The notes: generated by a model from the letters alone, not told the origin. Counted from the first letter of the stretch, positions 1-11,173 are shown. The stretch is 64,000 nt of DNA from Phaeosaccion multiseriatum (GCA_965112735.1 OZ218961.1:3162001-3226000), one strand, 5' to 3'. Numbers and translations are program-made.

Positions 1-332
1 GCTTAGAGGAAAGGAAAGGAGGAGCAGGGGTGGTATAGCTACCACGGAAGGGGCACATAGACTTTCGTGGCAGTACGATGTTGGCGAAAAGAGGAGGACA
101 CAGACAGATGTGGGGAGGAGGGCACACATGTACGGTGATAGATGGCGGGCAGCATCGGCTCGAGGATGGACACATAAGGGTGGGTATCACTACGTCGATA
201 TACACGCGGTGTCGGTGTGTGTGTGTGTGTGTGTGTGTGTGCACGTGTGTGTGTGGTACAGTGATCACTCCGCCGCCCCCCCCCCTCCCCCCTGATGCTG
301 CTGTATCACCAACTCCTGCAGTTCGAACTCAC

Positions 333-1055
333 CGTCCCAGGGCTTCTTCAGGCTCTGCGACAGCTGCCCGGCCGCCGCCGCTGCCCGCGCCTCCTTCTCT
401 CTCCTCCTCAACCCCTGAACCTCGCGTCCATCCGTCCCTCCTTGGAGAAGTCGATAGTATTGGCGTCCGTCCGGGTCCTTTAGTACCTCCCTCCGCTGCC
501 TCCTTCGCAAGGTCCGCCCCTTCCTCTCTGCCTGCTTGGTCATCTATTTTACTCAAGCTAACTCAAGCTAACTCATGATTACTCAAGCTAACTCAGTCCT
601 GCCACCTTCGGATGAGGCCATGGCAAAAGCGCAGGCTAACTCAGTTTTGACGCCCCCTTGCCCTCAGATACGGCATTTTACTCTGAAATGAGTCGGTTCA
701 CAGCGTGGGTGAAGGAAGGTTCGTGGACGGTTCCAACACCTCACACCATCACAGATGGCATTAAAGGGTGTCATATACATACACCTCACACGAGTACCCT
801 CTCCTTCCTAAGGTCTCCGATGTCCCACCACTGCCTATACCCATTGCCCTGCTGAGCCTCGTCGTCCGCTGCCATCGCGGTTACAAGCCTCGCCCGAGCC
901 ACTTCGCACAAGAAAGTCGCATAAGCGCCGCCCCTCTGCTCGAAGGCCGGAGAAACATACACCCTCTGCTGCAAGGAGAGGGGAAGGAGGGGATGGGATG
1001 GCAGTGGATGGCAGTGGGTGGGTGAGGAAGATGAGCGAAGTAGAGGGGGAATTAC

Positions 1056-1101
<46 letters not shown>

Positions 1102-1295
1102 GTGCGTGTGTCTAGGCCCGCTGGGGAGGGGAAGGGAGGGAGAGGATGGCAGTGGATGGGTGAGAGGATCGGACCGCGGGGCTTGGAGGTCGAGTAGTCA
1201 CAGGGAGATCGGGTGGGGGTGGAGGAAGGAGCGAGAGCGAGTGCGCAGTAGGAGAGCGAGGGAAACACACGCACACACAATCGCACACAGGCACG

Positions 1296-1384
<89 letters not shown>

Positions 1385-4300
1385 ACCTACCTTCCCGTCC
1401 CGTGGTGCTTGCTTCTTCTGGCGCGGCTCTTGGACACCTCCCTCCCTCTCCCCTTGCGGTTCTTGCCGCTCTCCTCGCCTCTCCGCTTGCTCGAGCTCGG
1501 CCTCGAAGAGAGGAGGAGCCACGCTTAAGCTCAGCAGAGCCCTTCCTATTCCTGTGTCTCTGTCTCTGTGTCTGTGTCTGTCGCTTTCTCTCTCCCCGTT
1601 CCCGTCCCCGTCCAGGCGAAGATTCAGGAGGAAGTGACAAGCGCTGCGCAGGTTAGCGAGGCAGTAGCCCGGTCTGAGAGGGAAAGAGAGGCGGGGGCGG
1701 GGGGGAGGGGGAGGGGGAGGATCAGGGGGCTGATGATCGATAGATCGGTTCAGATGTGAGACATGGTCAGAGGTCAGCGCGGAGCGAAGTCTACGGCACC
1801 ACTCGCGACTCCACTCCACTCCCCTCCCCTCCTCTCCCCTCCCCTGCCCTGCCCTGCCCTGCCCTACGCTTCACACGGTGCGATGAGCCGTTATGCACGA
1901 GTAAGTCAGTAAGTCGAGAAGCGCGGACACATGAGAAGAGGTGGGGACACTCACAGAGACGTCATGCATGAGTACATCAGTAAGTCAGCAAGTCAGTAAG
2001 TCAGTAAGTCAGTAAGTCAGCAAGGTGTGGTGGGCGCTGAGACACTCACAGAGACATGAGCGCGTTGGGGCTGTGGTAGGCCTCGATGAGAGTGCACGAG
2101 GAGAGGAGCCCACACGAGTCCGCTCGGGCAGTGAGCAGCGTGAAGATCAACGCGGGAAGGAGCTCGTCACACGACGGCTGATGCCCTCGCCTTCGCTGTC
2201 TCCGCTGGGGGGGGCGTTTTCTGAAGCTACCAGGTCGATGCATCTGCTCCTGTTGCTGCTGGTGGTGCTGCTGGTGGTGGTGATGGTGCTGCTGCTGCTT
2301 CCCTCGTCCCTCCGCTTCTCCTTTACATGTTGTCCGTCTACCCTCCTCCTTCTCCCCCTCCTCCCCCTCCTGCCCCTGCCCCTGCCCCTGCTCCTGCTCC
2401 TGCTCCTCCTTCTTCTTCTCCTCCTTCTCGTGGCAAGATGCGCCCCCCTCGGTTGGACACGGCGCAGACCGCATGGCGAGCATACTGTATGTACCGATGT
2501 ACCGTTACAGAATAAGGCAGAGCACGCAGAAGAAAGATATCGAGAGGGGCCGCATGCGTCAAGGCCGTCTTGGACATGGACATTCAAGGCCGTCTTGGAC
2601 ATGGACATGGAGGTACAGGCCATAACCCCCGCGTCCCCCCCACTGAGCCGAACCTCAACACCTCTCCACCTTCAACATAGATAAAAATATTCTTACATAA
2701 TCTTTCTCCCTCCCACAGAACAGCCCCTCCCCTCCCCCTGCACGCCCCCACGCACCTGACGAGTATGTCGTGGCAGCGAATGATGCAGCCCAGCTTGTCC
2801 GACGGAGCCTTGAGCTGAGCGATCCGCCGCAGCTCTGCCCGGCCCAGCTCCAAGCAAGCAGCCTCCCCCTGCCCCCTGGGGAACGTTGCGGCCCCCGCCT
2901 GCCCTCCGGGGGACACCTTCTCTACAGAGGCGAGACTCTTCTGACTCCCACCTCCCTCCCTGGGCCTGGAAGGGACAAGAGGAGGGGAAGAGTGGCCAAG
3001 GGGTGCGGGCATCACGGTGAAGGGGCATGAGGGGCATTGTAGAGAGGAAACAACGGCACGAAGCGACTCTAATGAGCCGATGAGCCGTCGATGGGCCGGT
3101 GAGGAGCGAGGAGGAGAGCTTTTCTAGCTGCATTTCAGTCCCTTTCTCTCTCCTCCTCCCTCTCCACCCCCCCCCCGCTCTCTCTCTCTCCTCCTCCTCT
3201 CTCTCCTCCCCCCCGCTCTCTCTCTTTCTGTGTCTCTCCATCTCTCTTCCTCTCTCCTCTCTCTAAGAGCCCAAGGCAACACTCCCTCGCACCCCGGCCT
3301 CACCCAAGGGAACTGCGCAGCTCCAGTTTCAGTATCCTGTCCAGCCTGTTGTCGCCCTCTCCTTCCTCCTCCACGCTCCAAGCAAAGCCGTGCAGCTGCA
3401 GCATCACATATCTGGGGTGTATACACGGGCATATAGGCAGGCACACGGACATACGTAAGCATACATATGGGTACATATGACAATGTGGGGATGGGCATGG
3501 GGACGGAGGGAAGTAGCGGGCGGTGCGGATCGGAGGGGCGCAGTAGAGGCATATGGGGATCTCCGTGGGGGCAGTAGAGGCATATGGGGATGCAAGTGCC
3601 AAGCGGTGTGAATGTGTACCAATCCTCTTAAGAGATGCTCGGATAGAAGGACTATAGGGATGCACCTGTGTATCACCCATCCCTCTGAGAGGGGGAGGGG
3701 GAGAGAGAGAGAGATCGCGAATCGTACCACTGGCCCGCCTCATCCTCTCCTCCCACACACGCACACATGCATGCACGCACGCACGCACGCACCCACTCCC
3801 TTACCTCTCCACCCACTCGGACGCGGCTTGCAGCTGTGTATGCGTGAGGCCCGGCCACGCGGGGTGCACAGAGAGAGCGGCCTCGAAGGCTAATGCGGAA
3901 GGAAGCCATGGGGGGAGGAGGGAGAGGAGGGAGAGGAGGGACAGAGTAAGAAGGAGAGGAGGGAGAGGAGCAGAGAGGAGCAGGGAAAAGACAAGAGAGG
4001 GGCATCCCGGAGGGGGAACACGAAGTCAAGATGATCAGCAGCAGAGAGCCTTGTTCCCTCCCCAGCCCCAAGCAAGGCCATGCCTTCTCCTTCACTCTCA
4101 CCAAGGAGGAAGGTCCTCACTGCCTTTCTCAGCCACTTCTTCGTCTCGTCTCGGAGCCGTTCGCACGTCCACTCTTTTTCCTGCTCCTGCCCACGCCGAT
4201 GCCCCCTTACCCACCCACCCACTCTTGCTGCTGCTGCTGCTGCTGCTCCTCCTCCTCCTCCTCCTCTTCCTCCTCCTCGAACCCCTCCCCTTCCCTGTCC

Positions 4301-5290
4301 CCTCTGCTCCTCGGTCCTCCCCGTGTGACGCATACGGTTCTGCCTCAGCCTGCTGCTTTGCTCGGCGTAGATACTCTCCTGCTCCACCATCTCTGCGAGG
4401 AAGCGTCTGATCCTGTCCCGGACGTCGCTGCTGTCCCGGCGCATGAGGCGGCGTATGAAGGCAGCGTAGCAGCGGAGCTCCTTGTGCCTTTTGTAGCGTC
4501 GGTTATGCCCCAGCTCGAACGAAGGGTAGAAGACTTGCTCTTCTTCTTCCCTCGAGGTGGACCTCGGCCTCCTCCTACTCGCTGTACTTGCACCGCTTGC
4601 GCTACCGCTCCCATTGAGCCGTTGGTCGCCCCCACCCTTATCCCTGCTACTCGCCCCTACCTCGGCTGAAGAGGCCGGAGCCGCGTCTCCTTCTGCGGGA
4701 TCAAAAGCCGGGGCTGAAAGAGGCCTTGAGCTTGCAGCCACAGCAGTAGGACCGGTGCTCAGTTTGCTCAGAAGCTTCTCAACAGTGCTCTCCAATCGTC
4801 GTTCTGGCGGCTCCTCCTTCTCCTCCTCCTCCTCCTCCTCCTCCTCCTCCTCCTCCTCCTCCTCCTCCTCCTCTCCTCCCTTCCACTGCTGCTGCCTCTG
4901 CTGGTACCTTTCATAGCCCATGCCTGCCGCACATTCGGCATCACTGCATCTTGTCTGTAGGCTTGCCCACTCGCCAGTCTCCCTAAAGTGTGTCAACTTG
5001 TTGGCAAGAGTGCCGTCAGCTCTCCCCTCGCTTGCGGCGGCCTCCAGCAGTAGCGCCCTCTGCCGCTGCTGGGCCAACACAACCCCTCGCTCCTCCACAC
5101 GAGCAGTCAGGGTGCCGAGCCTGAGGGATCAGCAGCAAAACGCACCGTCAAAGCGACGCGGAGGATGGAAGATTTCGCTCCTCTCTCCCTCTTACCTTGC
5201 CAAGAGCGCCTCCACATCCTCGCCTGCTTTCAAGCCTTGCGCACAGGACACTCCTTCCCACACGCCCGAGCTCCTTGGATGATCCATCAT
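333..5290 (-). CDS. VPS9-domain Rab5-type guanine nucleotide exchange factor (3' end beyond window)
   Basis: Exons (read leftwards): 5290-5196, 5120-4102, 3889-3805, 3411-3304, 2965-2756, about 2199-2050, 1673-1391, 968-798, about 543-333; the last ends at a GTGAGT donor, so the gene continues past position 1. The joined frame is open for about 777 codons. The VPS9 core is spread over exons 2-7: IRRFLAEM near residue 271, FEAALSVHPAW, EWVERYVMLQLHGFAW, APSDKLGCIIRC near 487, CDELLPALIFTLL near 514 and GYCLANLRSACHFLL near 557. These match the fold that loads GTP on Rab5-like GTPases at endosomes. Exon 2 also carries a poly-Glu run and a basic/acidic linker; the C-terminal exons are charged and probably coiled. 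The ATG at 5290 is chosen because it is the first in the exon. The acceptors of exons 6 and 9 and the end of exon 7 are the least certain. Confidence 0.8.
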
Positions 5291-5446
5291 GCGAGCACTT
5301 TATACTTTAGTCTTTAGTATCCTTTGAGTGAGCGACCCAACCGCCGAGAGGATAAGTCAACGATTCATCCGACGGCGGAGAGCAGCACCAACCCCGCCTT
5401 ATGTACCCCGAGTACATGGCGCCCGGGGGAAAGAGTGATAGTAGAG
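5291..5446. promoter_or_regulatory. Shared upstream region of VPS9 gene and TAM41
   Basis: Only 156 bases separate the two divergent ATGs. The segment has a short AT-richer stretch (about 5298-5325, including TTTATAC) in otherwise GC-rich DNA. A bidirectional promoter is inferred from geometry only; no factor site is recognised. Confidence 0.4.
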
Positions 5447-8400
5447 ATGACTAGCAGTGACAGCAGCAATGGAGGTGGTGGTAGTAGCAGTGGTGTTGGA
5501 GGCTTCCTCACCAAGGCCGAGCTGCAGGACCTCGTGTTCAGCAATTTCCCCTCGTCAGGCTTGTGCTTTGCCTTTGCGTACGGCTCCGGTGTACTACCGC
5601 AGACCGGCTACAACTATGCTCAAGCCCACAATCCACATTCCTCGTTGAAGGGAGCGGGAGGTGGCGAAGGTGGTGCGGCTTCAACGGGGAAGGGGGGGGG
5701 GGAGCTTCCTATGGTGGACATAATCCTGACAGTCAAGGACGCGAGGAAATGGCACCAGCTGAACATGGACAGGTGCGGCGCGTGAGGGGTGCGAGACCAG
5801 CTGGAGGTGCCCATCCCACCACTAAGAGCATCTTTTACTCTCTTTGTTCCCCTGGGGGGGCTACACTGTTGGTGCCTCTCCCCTTGGCAGGAACGCTTCT
5901 CACTACTCGAGCTTGGCAAGGTGGCTGGGCCCAGGCGGCGTCACTTACCTTCAAGAACTGCCCGCAGGGGTAAGGAGCTGGGGCCCTGATCTACGACCCT
6001 TGCATCCTTCCCTCTCTCTCTCCTTGCCGGGGCCTTCTCCCTGACGTTCTCCCTCGCTGGCTCCTCCATCCACCCTTCCTCTTCCTCGGGTCTGTCCTCC
6101 TGTTGTGTCTCAGCTCTACTACAACACTTCCATTCCTGTCCGCTTTATGGCGTCGCCTGGGTCTCCTATGGTGGAGCGTGTGATCAAGTACGGCGTGATA
6201 TCCGAGGAGCAGTGTATCGCAGACCTGGAGGGGTGGCCCCATCTCTACATCGCAGGCAAGCGAGAAACAGCAGACAGGGAAGGAGGGGCAGCTTGGCGCT
6301 ACCTCACTCACTTGAGTCCGAGTTGATGGCCCGACTGTGACTTCAGACAGATTGACTGACTTAACGACTGACTGGCTGGCTTAGTAAACTGAGTGACTAG
6401 TGACTGACTGTCTGACTGAACTTTCGACTGCGATACTGTTATCACCACCTCAACCCCCTCATGGCTGCACTTGGCCCTCTTCCTCTCTCAGGGCGCATGC
6501 ACAAGCCCGTGCGTATTCTCCAGGGGGGGGCGGGCAGCGATACTCCGGCGGCGGCGATCCTTTCGGCGGCTTCTGTGAACCTGCAACATGCCGTGCGCTG
6601 TGCCCTTCTGCGCCTCCCACAGAGCTTCGACGAGGTAGGCACCTTACTGAGCAATGCAGAGGGGTGTGACAGTGGGGGGTGGGGAGCTTGGGCCATCTGT
6701 TGCCATCTGATGCCATCTACTGCCATGTGCATGGATAGGAGAGGGAGAGAGGAGAGCGGGGCGGAGGAGAGCTGCCGTATGCTGCTATGCTGCTGCACAC
6801 AACGGCCAACTCGTTGGAGCGTGTTTCCTGTAATGAGTCTATCGAGAGGACTCGAATAGAGAGAATCAGGGCGAAGTCATCGCCTGACCATTCATGGCAC
6901 ACTCTCCTTCCCTCCCTCCCTCCATGTATGCACTGCTCATACCTTTGTCCCCACATACGATATGTCTGCAGGATATGCTCTACACGGCCATTGCGGTAAG
7001 CGGACCTCCCGAGTGCATTGGTCGTCTGTCGTCTGCCAACTGTCACCTCTTCTAATCTTCTGTTGAGAAGAAGCTGCCTTACTGACCAAACCACCGCCCC
7101 TCCTGTTTGACTGCGAACAGGGCATCTCCTACGCCGGGGACTTTCGAATGGGCATCGGGGAGAACCCCAACAAGGTGGGCTGAGCAGAGCGACGACTGTA
7201 TCACCAACTGCTGCTGCTGCTGCTGCCGCTGCATCCCTCCTCTGTTCTCCCTCTCTCGTCTGTCCTCTCTGTCCAGTCGATGGACGGACTTAAGTGGGAT
7301 AAGAGGGACGCACAAGGGGAGAAGCAAAGCGAACACAGCCCGCCCCCCCCCCCCCCCTCCTTCCGAATGCTCAAGGCTGCTGAAGGCTGCTCAAGGCTGT
7401 GAAACATAAGGCTGCTCAAGGCTGTGAAACATGACACGTTGCGCAATGCCCCCTCCTCCGCTCCTCTCCCTCCTCCCTACCCTCCCCTCCGCTCCTCTCC
7501 CTCCCTCCTCCCCTCCCCTCCCCTCCCCTCCTCCTCCGCTCCTCTCCCTCCCTCCTACCCTCCCCTCCTCCCCTCCCCTCCTCCTCCGCTCCTCTCCCTC
7601 CCTCCTACCCTCCCCTCCCCTCCCCTCCTCCTCCGCTCCTCTCCCTCCCTCCTACCCTCCCCTACCCTCCCCTCCCCTCCTCCTCCGCTCCTCTCCCTCC
7701 CTCCTACCCTCCCCTCCCCTCCTCCTCCGCTCCTCTCCCTCCCTCCTACCCTACCCTCCCCTCCTCCCCTCCCCTCCTCCTCCGCTCCTCTCCCTCCCTC
7801 CCTCCTACCCTCCCCTCCCCTCCCCTCCCCTCCCCTCCTCCTCCGCTCCTCTCCCTCCCTCCTACCCTCCCCTCCTACCCTCCCCTCCTCCTCCGCTCCT
7901 CTCCCTCCCTCCTCCCCTCCCCTCCTCCCCTCCCCTCCCCTCCTCCTCCGCTCCTCTCCCTCCCTCCTACCCTCCCCTCCTCCCCTCCCCTCCCTCCCTC
8001 CTCCTCTCCCTCAGGTGCGGAACATCGCATCGGGAAGCCGTGAGCACTTCCGCGAGCTCTACCGCCCCACCCTCAAAGAAGGAGGAGGAGGAGGGGCATT
8101 TGCAGGTCAGTAACACACGCACACACGCACACACGCACACACGCACTCACTTGCGGCTGGACACAAATGTAGGCATGAGTTACCCCAGGGGGGCAGGGCC
8201 CAGGGGGGCAGGGCTCTTGGCAGTGGCGCTTGGTGGACGCAGTCAAGTGAAGTGAAGCTCGTCTTTCCCGCCCTGTGAGCCACCCAGTGTTTCCGCCCAG
8301 TCATGTGTCTGATGGAACGGCTGAGCGCTGTCCGGCGAGGGGTCGTGCCGTGCTTCCACAGCAGCTCTTTTGTGCTGTGCTGTTGCTTACGTGTTGCTTA

Positions 8401-9083
8401 TTGCTTGCTCTGCCCCTCGCCTGCCCCTCTCCTCTCCTCTCCTCCTCTCTCCTCTCTCCTCTCTTCTCCTCTCCTCCCCTCCCCTCCCCTCCCCTCCCCT
8501 CCCCTCCCCTCCCCTCTCCTCTCCTCTCCTCTCCTCTCCTCCCCTCCCCTCCCCTCCCCTCCCCTCCCCTCCCCTTCCCTCCCCTCCCCTCCCCTCCCCC
8601 CCCCTCCCCTCCCCTCTGCTCTCCTCTCCTCTCCTCTGCTCTCCTCTGCTCCCGTTTCCTGTCCTGCCAGACGTGCTGTCCTCCAACAGCGACATGACTC
8701 GTTTCCAGCAGGACATGTCGCTCGGGGCGCAGCGCTCTCTGGTCAGAGGCCTGCCCTCCTACCTCAAGGCAGCAGCAGCGACGGCCGCTACAGAGGATGC
8801 AGAGGGGACAGAGGAGGGGGCCGCAGGCAGGGGGGCGGCGACAGCAGCAGCAGTTGGTGATACAGCAGCAACAGCAAGAGCAGCAATAGCAAGAGTCTCT
8901 TCCTCTCCTTCTGTGCCGCACCCCCGCTGCTTGCGAGTGAGCTTGGCAGTGGGGGCCGCCCTATCAACAGTAGTGGGGCGCTCCTCTCGCCTGCAGGCAG
9001 GAAAGGGACTGCTCAGCGCGGGCTTGCTGAGGTCAGCGGCGTACGCGTGGGCCAAGGTCAGAAAGGCAGCCCGGCCCAAGTGA
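5447..9083 (+). CDS. TAM41: Mitochondrial CDP-diacylglycerol synthase TAM41 (MMP37)
   Basis: Eight exons: 5447-5772, 5891-5969, 6114-6255, 6492-6634, 6972-6995, 7121-7174, 8015-8105, 8671-9083; 1272 nt, 423 residues. The family makes CDP-diacylglycerol on the matrix side of the mitochondrial inner membrane, the first step towards cardiolipin. Seen motifs: CFAFAYGSGVLPQ (nucleotidyltransferase glycine motif), VDIILTVKDARKWHQLN, NASHYSSLARWLGPGG, IKYGVISEEQCIADL, LYIAGRMHKPV, ISYAGDFRMGIGENPNKVRNI and EHFRELY. The frame upstream of 5447 is open but has no ATG, so this is the first possible start. Intron 3 (6256-6491) must use a GC donor to give the conserved AGR-hKPV junction. Exon 5 is only 24 nt. 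Introns 6 and 7 hold very long pyrimidine tracts. The C-terminus after about residue 330 is Ala-rich and contains one copy of the dispersed TATCACCAAC word. Confidence 0.92.
7440..8013 (+). repeat. Pyrimidine-only minisatellite in TAM41 intron 6
   Basis: About 570 bases of C/T on the sense strand. It is built from irregular units of the type CCTCCTCCGCTCCTCTCCCT plus TACCCTCCCC blocks, and runs straight into the 3' splice site at 8014. It gives spurious Pro/Ser/Leu-rich open frames. Confidence 0.9.
8422..8660 (+). repeat. (CCCCT)n/(CTCCT)n tract in TAM41 intron 7
   Basis: About 240 bases of nearly pure pyrimidine on the coding strand, made of CCCCT and CTCCT pentamers, ending close to the 3' splice site at 8670. 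Confidence 0.85.
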
Positions 9084-9289
9084 GCCTCAAGTGGAGGGGG
9101 GTCAACAGAGGCCTAACCTACTTACTCCCGGTACCCAACGAGAGGATGAGGAAGGACCCAAGAAGAGTTCTTGTTATTGACTTATGGGAATCAACCTAAG
9201 AATTACGTGAGACGATGATGCCCCCCCCACCAGCCATAAGGTGGGAAGTCCGAGAAAAGCCCCACCCCCTTTTTTTTTATACACTCCAT

Positions 9290-9456
9290 TTGCGTACAGT
9301 AAGAATCGCCCAAATCGCCCGTTTTTTGGGGGTCGGGCGGCAAGGGGGAGTGCTCCTGCGGAAATGCTGAAAACTAGGGAAAAGAAGGAAGGGTCGAAAA
9401 GCTATAGCGCTTCTCCCAGCGTCGTTTTGGGGGCGATTTCGGCGATTCTTACGCAA
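9290..9456. mobile_element. Inverted-repeat element, MITE-like candidate
   Basis: The left arm 9290-9320 (TTGCGTA, a 5-nt insertion, then AGAATCGCC and AAATCGCCC) is the reverse complement of the right arm 9431-9456 apart from that insertion and one mismatch. The interior is about 110 bases with no coding potential. I see no clear target-site duplication, so this could be a plain hairpin rather than a transposon relic. The gene-free stretch 9084-9694 holds nothing else that I recognise. Confidence 0.45.
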
Positions 9457-9694
9457 CTCCACCCCTACTCTTCACCAATCGTACCATACTCGTACCATAC
9501 TCGGGTATATTGGCATGCAAAAAAGACTTGTCCTTCCTCCTCACATGTCACATGTACGTCTTTGTCCTTCCTCCTCACATGTACGTCTCTGAATGAACAG
9601 CAGGGCTCGGGGGAGGTTGGCCCCACTTTACTCTGCGTCACTTTACTCTGTGTCTCCTCTTTTGCCCTGCGACTCGTGTCCATGGCGGCTAGCA

Positions 9695-10155
9695 AGGTGA
9701 GGGAAGGTGAGGGAAGGTGAGGGAAGGTGAGGGAATCGGCCCCTGACAAGGTTCTGGGTTCCAGGTTCTGGCCGGCGCCAGCCGGCCGGGTTCCAGGTTC
9801 TGGCCGGCGCCAGCCGGCCAGGTTCCAGGTTCTGGCCGGCGTCAGCCGGCCAGGTTCCAGGTTCCCCGGAAAAAGCCGTGTAATAAGGCAATGATATGGT
9901 CCCCTGAACCTGGTAGAACCTGGGTCCCAGGTTCTGGCCGGCGTCAGCCGGCCAGGTTCCAGGTTCTGGCTGGCGTCAGCCGGCCAGGTTCCAGGTTCTG
10001 GCCAGGGTCGCCTCAGAACCTTGTCAGGGGCCGAAGGGAAGGTGAGGGAAGGTGAGGGAAGGTGAGGGAAGGTGAGGGAAGGTGAGGGAAGGTGAGGGAA
10101 GGTGAGGGAAGGTGAGGGAAGGTGAGGGAAGGTGAGGGAAGGTGAGGGGAGGTGA
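9695..10155 (+). repeat. 10-bp satellite GGTGAGGGAA, interrupted by an insertion
   Basis: Tandem GGTGAGGGAA units occupy about 9695-9735 and resume at about 10037-10155. The 299-bp element at 9736-10034 splits the array. Confidence 0.9.
9736..10034. mobile_element. Non-autonomous DNA element (MITE), copy 1
   Basis: Perfect 21-bp terminal inverted repeats (9736-9756 and 10014-10034, starting TCGGCCCCTGACAAGG) are flanked by a 6-bp direct duplication AGGGAA (9730-9735 and 10035-10040). The interior is made of about 33-bp units containing the palindromic string GGCCGGCGCCAGCCGGCC, around a short unique centre with a TGTAATAAGG segment. There is no open frame of note. The insertion lies within a 10-bp satellite, whose phase shows the 6-bp duplication directly. 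Confidence 0.85.
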
Positions 10156-10299
10156 CTTGCTCGGGGACGCTTTCCCTCTCGAGTCTCTGCCGCAGAAATG
10201 CCTCGCCTCGGAGCCCGCCAGCGGTCTTCTCATTGACTTAGTGGCACCCCCACGGAAGAGCGCTCTCAATGGCGTTGGTGTTGGTGTTGGTGGTGGCGT

Positions 10300-11173
10300 C
10301 TATAAACCCGCCCCTCGCATGTCCTCCAAGAGGCCCAGCATCCCTTCCGGACTGGACGTGTCCTCCGCCTTGTGCACGGCCAGTACCGCGATGCCCCACA
10401 TGATGGCCGTGGGCTGCGGGCCTCCTCCTCCTCCTCCTCCTCCTCTCGGCCCCAGGCGAGGTTTCTCTGGCTTCTGGTTTACCTTCTGGGCGGTAGGCCC
10501 CTCCTGGCTTCGGGCTTCTGGCCGCAGGCCAGCGCTGGCTTCTCGGCTTTCGGCCGTAGGCCGCCTCTGGCTTCTCGCCTGTCGCTCTTTCCCGCTGGTG
10601 GCTGGCTTCTGCTGGTCGCAGCCCAGCCCCTGGCTCCTCGGCTTCGGCCGCCGGCCGCCTCTGGCTTCTGCTTATCGGGGGCCAGAGAAACCTCGCCTGG
10701 GGCCGACTCCTCCTCCTCCTCCTCCTCCTCCTCCCACCGACCTCCCCTGCTCTGGTACCTCTGTGGAGAGCTCAAGGCGTAGTGACCCAGCCAGGTCGTT
10801 GAGCGATGCCATTGCAGTGCCGAACGTCCTCATCTCGGGAAAAAGCACGCCTCGAACCTCCGAGACCCTCTTCCCTTCCTCCTCCTCCTCGCCGGCCCAT
10901 GCCCTGTGGAAGAACTGTGCCGCACTCACCCACTCTCTCGCCCTACAGAAGGCGTCCACCACGCTGTTGAGGCGGGCGGCGTCCAAAGGCAAGCCACACT
11001 TGCGCCTCGGCTCAGAGTGCGTCCAGGCACAGGCTGTCATCGCCGTCGCAAAGTACGTCTGATCGATCCACTTTCACAAGAGCCGCTGCCTGCACCTTCA
11101 ATAAGCTGTTAAAAGGAGTTTTTAAGTTTTTAAGAAGTGCACCCCTTCCAGCGGCCACAGTAAGTAGAGCCAT
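10300..11173 (-). CDS. Small PPR-like protein, possibly mitochondrial
   Basis: Model: exon 11173-11096, exon 11058-10759, exon 10413-10300 (stop TAG); 163 residues. Exons 2 and 3 join in phase 0 across a GT-AG intron and encode helical-pair sequence of PPR character: ARLNSVVDAFCRAREWVSAAQ, PEMRTFGTAMASL and GMLGLLEDMRGAGL. Exon 1 (MALLTVAAGRGALLKNLK) looks like an amphipathic basic presequence, but it would require a 37-nt intron, so the 5' end is tentative. The 10414-10758 intron contains a 261-bp transposon. RNA binding in an organelle is inferred from family resemblance only. Confidence 0.55.
10446..10706. mobile_element. Non-autonomous DNA element (MITE), copy 2, inside an intron
   Basis: Perfect 26-bp terminal inverted repeats (10446-10471 and 10681-10706, starting TCGGCCCCAGGCGAGG) are flanked by CTCCTC at 10440-10445 and 10707-10712. 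The first eight terminal bases, TCGGCCCC, are the same as in the element at 9736. The interior again consists of short GGCC-containing palindromes (GGCCGnnGGCC type). It makes up most of a 345-bp intron. Because the host site is itself a CTC repeat, the duplication is less decisive here. Confidence 0.8.

Noticed and set aside
1062-1378. Cys/Val-repeat frames from (GT)n/(AC)n
   Set aside because: Dinucleotide microsatellite in an intron of the VPS9 gene.
3890-5098. 402-codon minus-strand frame taken as a complete protein
   Set aside because: Phase, the upstream exon at 5196-5290 and VPS9 motifs in further exons show that it is only exon 2 plus read-through into intron 2.
5324-5446. Longer N-terminus for TAM41
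   Set aside because: The open frame before 5447 contains no ATG; the start at 5324 would be TTG.
7424-8255. Pro/Ser/Leu-rich plus-strand frames of 229 and 274 codons
   Set aside because: They lie in the pyrimidine minisatellite of TAM41 intron 6 and read across its splice sites.
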